A model generated the notes under the pieces. The model searched no databases and had not been told where the DNA came from. It was given only the letters and a program-made list of their open reading frames with translations. 64,000 nucleotides of DNA from Datisca glomerata. Taxonomy: Eukaryota > Streptophyta > Magnoliopsida > Cucurbitales > Datiscaceae. Position numbers and translations under genes: made by a program. Positions 58,717-64,000 of the stretch are shown in pieces (position 1 is the first letter of the stretch; every line of letters begins with the position of its first letter). The DNA lies in the NCBI GenBank assembly GCA_003255025.1, contig QANY01002976.1:3901541-3965540 (forward strand). Direction: 5' to 3'.

Positions 58717-59484
58717 GTTAAAAAATGAAATAAATTATTCTTAATTTCAACTTCAACACAATTAAAATTTTTTGGTTCTTCTCTCTGTCAAGCATTGCAC
58801 ATTGTAGAAAACATAAAAATTGAATAAATGAAACTCAAGGTTTTCATTTCCTTCCTAAGTTGGGTCCAAAGCACCTGATAAAAATATGGACACAATCTTG
58901 GCAGTGTATGCTCACACCAGGATTGATAGCTGAAAAGTTATATTGAACACCTGTACAAGCTGGCCACGTTTTTCAAGTATTATGACCTAGAATTCAAGCC
59001 CATTGCATTAGAGGACTATTGGCTGGAACCCGAGTCCTCATTTGTGCACTCTCATCCAGGTCGACACATGACAAGGATAGACCAATACCCTCACGTATAT
59101 GTATGGATTTGATGTGGAATTTTCAAGCAAGAAGGTCATAAGGCGTAGAACTCTCCATCTCGTCAAAGCCAACCAACCGACAAAATCGTTTGTAATATAA
59201 ATGTAGATTTCGTATAAATTTTGCTGAGGACAATGTAATTTGGCATTCTATCGTTTGTAATATCTTGGCATTCTATCATACTAGCATGTTATTATATACA
59301 ACATGCTTCATTTTGATGGTTTAAATATTGCAGATCACATAATTTTCCAAATTATTTAAATTGGAACCAACATATTCATGACATATGATCCAATAACATA
59401 GGGCATGGATCACCTGTAACAACATGGTGATCAACAATACAATCTGTTTAAGATGATCAATAAAAAAACTTTACATATCGTCGT
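58717..59484. other. Spacer with an unassigned open stretch
   Basis: Near 58975-59110 a plus-strand reading (KYYDLEFKPIALEDYW, then PESSFVHSHPGRHMTR) looks protein-like. I cannot place it in a family; it may be the opposite end of the decayed mobile element disrupted by the CACTA insertion. Confidence 0.35.
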
Positions 59485-59975
59485 TTAGAGGTTGTAGTAT
59501 GGTAGAACATGAGACTGCAAAGACTCATCATTCCATATTTACAGCACTTTAGATTCTATAGAGTTCCATGTTTGGGATTTATCTGGCAATGATAGCATTT
59601 GATCACAACATTCGAGCAGAGATAATTCCTTGAGATGCATCATTCCACTTTGCACGTATGCTATTATTCTCCAAGATGTAGCTAGAGAACTGTGATTCCT
59701 ATTGACGGAATGGTTGTATCAGGCACTGCAGTTGCAGATTAGGATCAAGTATTTGAGGATTTGCTAGGTGTTAGACCTAACTCTCGTAAGTTGATGGGAT
59801 CACGATTAAATTTATCGTGGTTAGCGTCATAATTTCCTCCCTTGGCTAATGACGGTGATGAGTTTAGTGTGCAGTGCTATGCATGGGCACATATTCTAAG
59901 ATTCATTTAAGGATTTTTGTTTCCTGACAAGTCAAATAATTTAGTACATTTAAGGATTTATGTTTGCTGACAAGT
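59485..59975 (+). pseudogene. Plant mobile domain (PMD) fragment of a transposon-derived gene
   Basis: Frame-corrected blocks are FRFYRVPCLGFI, HLITTFEQR, PIDGMVVSGTAV, EDLLGVRPNSRKLMGSRLNL and QCYAWAHILR followed by FPDKSN. The order GLPIDG..V.G..., LLG..P...., Y..AYIL..IG..LF.DKS is that of the aminotransferase-like plant mobile domain found in MAIN/MAIL proteins and carried by some MULE and gypsy elements. Stops and frameshifts abound, so it is not a functional gene. Confidence 0.6.
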
Positions 59976-60799
59976 CTAATAATTTGCATTGACACAATAT
60001 CGATACATGTTAGATAGACAGATCCAAACCATGTAACATTGTATAAGTACGAATATATATTAGTTTGACGCATGTAATTCTGGATCTGTTGTAGAACTAT
60101 TTTGACATTGCTTTGACAGATTATGGTAGTCATTCTCTAATGTCATTCAAGAATCAGATAATCCTTAACTCTCTCTTACTGTTAGATTCAGGATGGTGAA
60201 GTCTACTTTTTAATACTATATATATATATAGAAATAGAGAGAGAAGAATTGGAACTATTTGAGAAAAAGTTGTTGGGTGAATGGGTGGTTGCATCAACCG
60301 TTCATTGGCAACTATTACCAATATGAGACTACTAACTTGTAACAACCATTAACCTCCACTAACCACCTTCTATTACATTACATGGATGATAACTAAAACC
60401 AATAAATCAATTATTAAAATACCATAATTCTTATATTCTCCAACTTGGACTTATAATAATTAATTAGGACAAATTATTTTTTAAAAATATCCATGGATTG
60501 AGAATCATATAATATAGAGTCAGTTCTCTTAGAATAAGAAACTCAACTTTAGGGTCATATCTATGCCTGTACAAAGTTAGCCAATAAAATATTTATGCCA
60601 TGTTTGGTCCTGAATATATATTACAAAATAAAATATTTATTTTTTTGCCATATAATGATGAAATTATTTACCATGTTATGAATGATTATATTTTGAGTTA
60701 TACATGTATTAATCATATCGTTTATGTTCATGAACAAGTTATATGTTTACTCATGTATATGTGATAACGTGAAATATGAATATTAATTCAAGTAAAAAG
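59976..60799. other. AT-rich spacer, possible LTR remnant
   Basis: A TGTTAGATTCAGGATGG start near 60180, a TATATATATATA box near 60219 and a TCTTATATTCTCCAACTTGG end near 60430 together resemble a ~250-bp copia-type LTR. Without a partner or target duplication this is only suggestive. No gene is recognised. Confidence 0.35.
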
Positions 60800-61648
60800 T
60801 GATAAGTAAGTAAGAAGTATACTTAGTCGTGTCCCTTGGTTATCAAATAACCAGATTGTTCACATCATGTTATCAAGTTATACGGTTGGGTGTCACCATA
60901 TTCATGTTAGCGTCCTTAAGGTTCAAATAATGTTAAGTGACATCAAGTTTCAGGACACCCAAACTGTCATGTTCACGTTCATGTTACAAGTTCAAGTTGT
61001 GAAACAGTTCTAGTTAGGTTGTTAATCGAGGGATATGTCTAGTCGAGTTATGATCAATCAAGTATAAGTATTGGCATGTATAAGTACAAGTTCAAGTTAT
61101 TTGTTAATTATGAAATCGGTGTGTTGTGTTACAAGTATTTTATGTTACCAGTGAACATGTGAAATAAATTTACATGAGTTATATATTTACATTTATGTCA
61201 TGTGAAACTTATTAGTATATGAATTGACTTACTGAGTATTTTTAATACTCACCCCCCATTGATGATTGTGTTGCAGATGATGGTGAGCAGCATGAGTGAG
61301 GGACTGCTATAGCAAGCATGATTATGATTTCTAAGTTTAAGTATAATATTATGACTTCAGTTTGACTTCACTTATTTCATAAATTTATGAATATTCATTT
61401 TTAATCTTTCATATCTTATGGATTTTCGTGTTTTACTATATTACAGTTTAATGAATCATTTATTTCAGTTTAATGAGTTAATATTATTTTAAAATAATTT
61501 TATGCTTCCGCTATTTAACGTTAAAATTAGGATAAAATTAGGATTTTCAATTTAGGGATTTCCTCAAATTAGGATTTTATTTGAATTGGGAATTATTGAA
61601 TTGTGAAATTTCAAGCATGTTTAACCCTCGGGAATCAGGGTGTTACAG
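60800..61648 (+). repeat. 5' LTR (3' portion) of the Tekay-like gypsy element
   Basis: Only the part alignable by eye to the solo LTR is given. The right border is exact: TGTTACAG at 61641-61648 precedes the primer-binding site. Confidence 0.65.
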
Positions 61649-61663
61649 TTTTGTATCAAAACC
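61649..61663 (+). promoter_or_regulatory. Primer-binding site of the gypsy element
   Basis: TTTTGTATCAAAACC is a diverged form of the TGGTATCAGAGCC site complementary to initiator Met tRNA and begins immediately after the LTR end. Confidence 0.55.
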
Positions 61664-61878
61664 ATGGTTTTAGATTCTGTAGACTTTTCTAAGTGAAAGA
61701 TATGGCATGTCACTCACTTTGCTCATCCCTCATCTTACAAGTCAGGTACGCATATTATATGTGTTTTAATTATTGATCGAGTATGATGTGTTTTGTTTCA
61801 TTATGACATGTTTGAATTACGTTTATGTTATATTTGCACGATACATTGGTAAGTCTTGGGTTTATGGGTAGCAGTGCG

Positions 61879-64000
61879 ATGACGCCCCCTACAAGGAACA
61901 ACATCAATCATGCACCAGTTGATCTTACTGCCAACCCTTCAGTTGCTAAATGGATATGTTTCAAGAATTTTTGGAGTTGTTAAGACAGATAGCTATGGTT
62001 CACCTAACTCAGCAACAGACGATGAAGGTTAATATGCAGCAGTTGATCCAGACATTCGGGAGGCTGAAACCACCTGAATTTGACGGTCACTCGTCCGACC
62101 CACTGCTAGCTAATGAATGGATTGCAAGACTGGAGCAAATCTTTCATTTTATGCCATGTTCTGAGATTCAACAAGTTGTTTGTGCAACATTTATGCTGAC
62201 ATGGGACGCTCGATAATGGTGGGAGCTCATACGGAGAGCTCATGACATCGATTGTAATCCAGTGACATGAGATCGTTGCAAGGAACTCTTCTTTGAGAAA
62301 TATTTTCCGATCATAGCAAGGACAAAGATGGAGGCCGAATTGCTCAGACTTGTGCAAGGAGTTATGAGTGTAGCTGAATACGAGCGGAAGTTTGAAGAAT
62401 TGTCTCGATACGCCACGCACTATGTGGATAGCGAGATAAAGAAGGCACAAACTTTTGAAAGAGGACTACGTCCAGAGATTAAGGGATTAGTGTCGCTCCA
62501 TAAGCATACCACCTACGCAGCGGTGGTTGAGGTAGCTTTGTTGATGGAACAAAATCTTACTCCACGTGCACCACCACGGTCAGAGTAATCATTTCATGCA
62601 AAGAGGAAATCACAAGATTCTCATCTGGGTCCCCACAATGTAAAAAGGCAGATGATCAAATCAAATCCCTTATGTGCTATATGTAACAAGCACCATGACG
62701 GTCAATGCTTTAAGGCGAACAATGCTTTTTTTAAGTGTGGGAAGATTGGGCATTACCTAAGACAGTGCCCTCTGCTTGCTTAAGGACAACCTAGTAATGC
62801 TGCAGGTGGTAGAGCTAAAGGGAAAGTTTTCGCATTAACTCGCTAGGAAGCTGAGTAGTCGGATGCAGTTATGGCAGGTACATTATTTATACTAGGACAT
62901 TCAACTTTTACATTAATTGATTATGGATCCATGCATTCTTTTATATCTGCTTCATTTGTGACTCATGCATCTTTGTCTATTGTGCCATTGGGTTATGAGT
63001 TATGTGTTTCTACGCCTTCCAGAGCTTCTCTCCTGGCTAATAAAGCGATAGAGAGTTGTTAAGTGATGATATCAGATCGTGTTATGAATGCTAAGCTTAT
63101 AGTCCTAGGGATGCATGATTTTGACGTAATTCTAGGGATGGACTGGTTGGCTGCTAACTATGCCAACATAGACTGTTATTGAAAGGAAGTTTGATTCCTA
63201 CCTCCGGGCAGACCTAGCTTCAAGTTTATGGGATCTCAGCAACGGCCTATACCGAAGGCCATATCTGCTTTACGGGCACAACACCTACTTGATCGTGGTA
63301 ACTGGGGTTACTTAGCTTCTATTGTGGATACAACTAAGACCAATGTGGATATTGGATCCATTCTAGTAGTTTCTGAATTTTTGGATGTCTTTCCCGATGA
63401 TTTGCCAGGACTTCCTCCTCCTCGAGAGAGATATTTTTGTATTGAGTTAGTACCAGACACTGCTCTTATATGTAAAGCTTCGTATCGTACGGCTCCTGTA
63501 GAGTTGAAGGAGCTTAAGGACCAACTTCAAGAATTACTGGATAAGGGTTTCATTAGACCCAATGTTTCACCTTAGGGTGCTCTAGTATTATTTATTAAAT
63601 AGAAAGATGGATCAATGAGGCTATGCGTTGATTACCGGGAGTTGAATAAAGTCACTATCAAAAATAGGTATTCGTTACCGCGTATTGAGGATTTGTTTGA
63701 TCAACTTCAGCGAGCATCAATATTCTCTAAGATTGATTTAAGATCAGGATACCATCAACTCAAGATTCGAGATGAGGATATTCCTAAGATAGCGTTTCAC
63801 ACTCGTTACATCCATTATGAGTTTGTAGTGATGTCGTTTGGATTAACTAATGCTCCGACAGCCTTTATGATTTTGATGAACAGGGTGTTCAAAGAGTACT
63901 TGGATTCTTTTATGATTGTCTTCATTGATGATATTCTGAAGTATTCTAGATCAGAGACTGAGCATATGGATCACCTCAAGATTGTTTTACAAGCATTAAG
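61879..64000 (+). pseudogene. Gypsy gag-pol, broken, incomplete at window end
   Basis: Gag shows FGRLKPPEFDGHSSDPLLAN near 62068, a stop at the normally Trp-rich position near 62214, and KEAEL-like MEAELLRLVQGVMSVAEYER near 62328. The zinc knuckle near 62730 has Phe in place of its first Cys (FKCGKIGHYLRQC). The protease active site reads LIDYGSMHSFIS near 62910 instead of D-S/T-G. Reverse transcriptase begins after VSPEFLDVFPDDLPGLPP-type linker sequence (near 63380). It contains [43 protein letters not shown] and the catalytic VFIDDIL near 63920. Stops at 63573, 63599 and several earlier points show it is not autonomous. RNase H, integrase and the chromodomain, if present, lie outside. Confidence 0.85.

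Larger units (their letters stand above)
60800..64000 (+). mobile_element. Ty3/gypsy (Tekay/Del-like chromovirus) element, left part, runs off the window
   Basis: A long 5' LTR ends TGTTACAG at 61648, followed by a primer-binding site and gag, protease and reverse transcriptase in gypsy order. The LTR end is related to the solo LTR at 8217-11315, sharing the AGTTAGGTTGTTAA-type block, TACTGAGTATTTT, CTTCCGCTATTTAA and TTTAACCCTCGGG motifs. The left LTR border could not be fixed because the first part seems diverged or truncated. Confidence 0.82.

Overview
This is nuclear DNA from a flowering plant, most likely a eudicot. It is AT-rich, one gene carries about 22 spliced introns, and plant-specific families are present: a PH-RhoGAP of the REN1 type, a DIC/PUMP-type mitochondrial carrier, and gene scraps from a terpene synthase, a CDKD kinase and F-box proteins. 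Much of the window is decayed transposable elements. I cannot name the species.

Two apparently intact host genes were found. A 23-exon RhoGAP gene lies on the + strand (22712-36277). The exons I placed by hand join into one frame of 2,904 nt (967 codons plus stop). An intronless mitochondrial dicarboxylate-carrier/uncoupling-type gene lies on the - strand (38689-37709). The two genes converge.

Left flank (1-19.7 kb): a decayed Ty1/copia element (1663-6096) is followed by a probable Pack-MULE (about 7171-11492). The Pack-MULE has long inverted ends and carries pieces of two unrelated F-box genes. A 3.1-kb solo LTR with a perfect 5-bp target duplication has landed inside it. Next come a 5'-truncated L1-like LINE (about 11760-15330) and fragments of further copia elements (15360-19340), interrupted by about 1.2 kb of unassigned DNA.

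Middle (19.7-44 kb): the two host genes sit here among small repeats. There are diverged copies of a palindromic MITE of about 170-195 bp at 21.6, 39.5 and 42.7 kb, plus SINE-like, TRIM-like and MITE-like insertions, some of them inside introns.

Right flank (44-64 kb): a Tat/Ogre-type gypsy gag-protease remnant (44159-47097) is joined directly to the 3' end of a copia pol gene (47098-47915). A LINE tail (- strand) and a decayed MuDR-type transposase (- strand, from 51424) follow. Next is a 4,448-bp CACTA element (54266-58713) with exact TTT target duplications. It carries, all on the - strand, broken exons of a terpene synthase and of a CDK-activating kinase (CDKD). This Pack-CACTA is the most interesting object in the window. 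After it come a plant-mobile-domain fragment and the left part of a Tekay/Del-like gypsy element that runs off the end. The LTR of that element is related to the solo LTR at 8.2-11.3 kb.

All functional statements rest on reading translations and repeats by eye; no database search was possible. Exon borders come from splice consensus and frame continuity.
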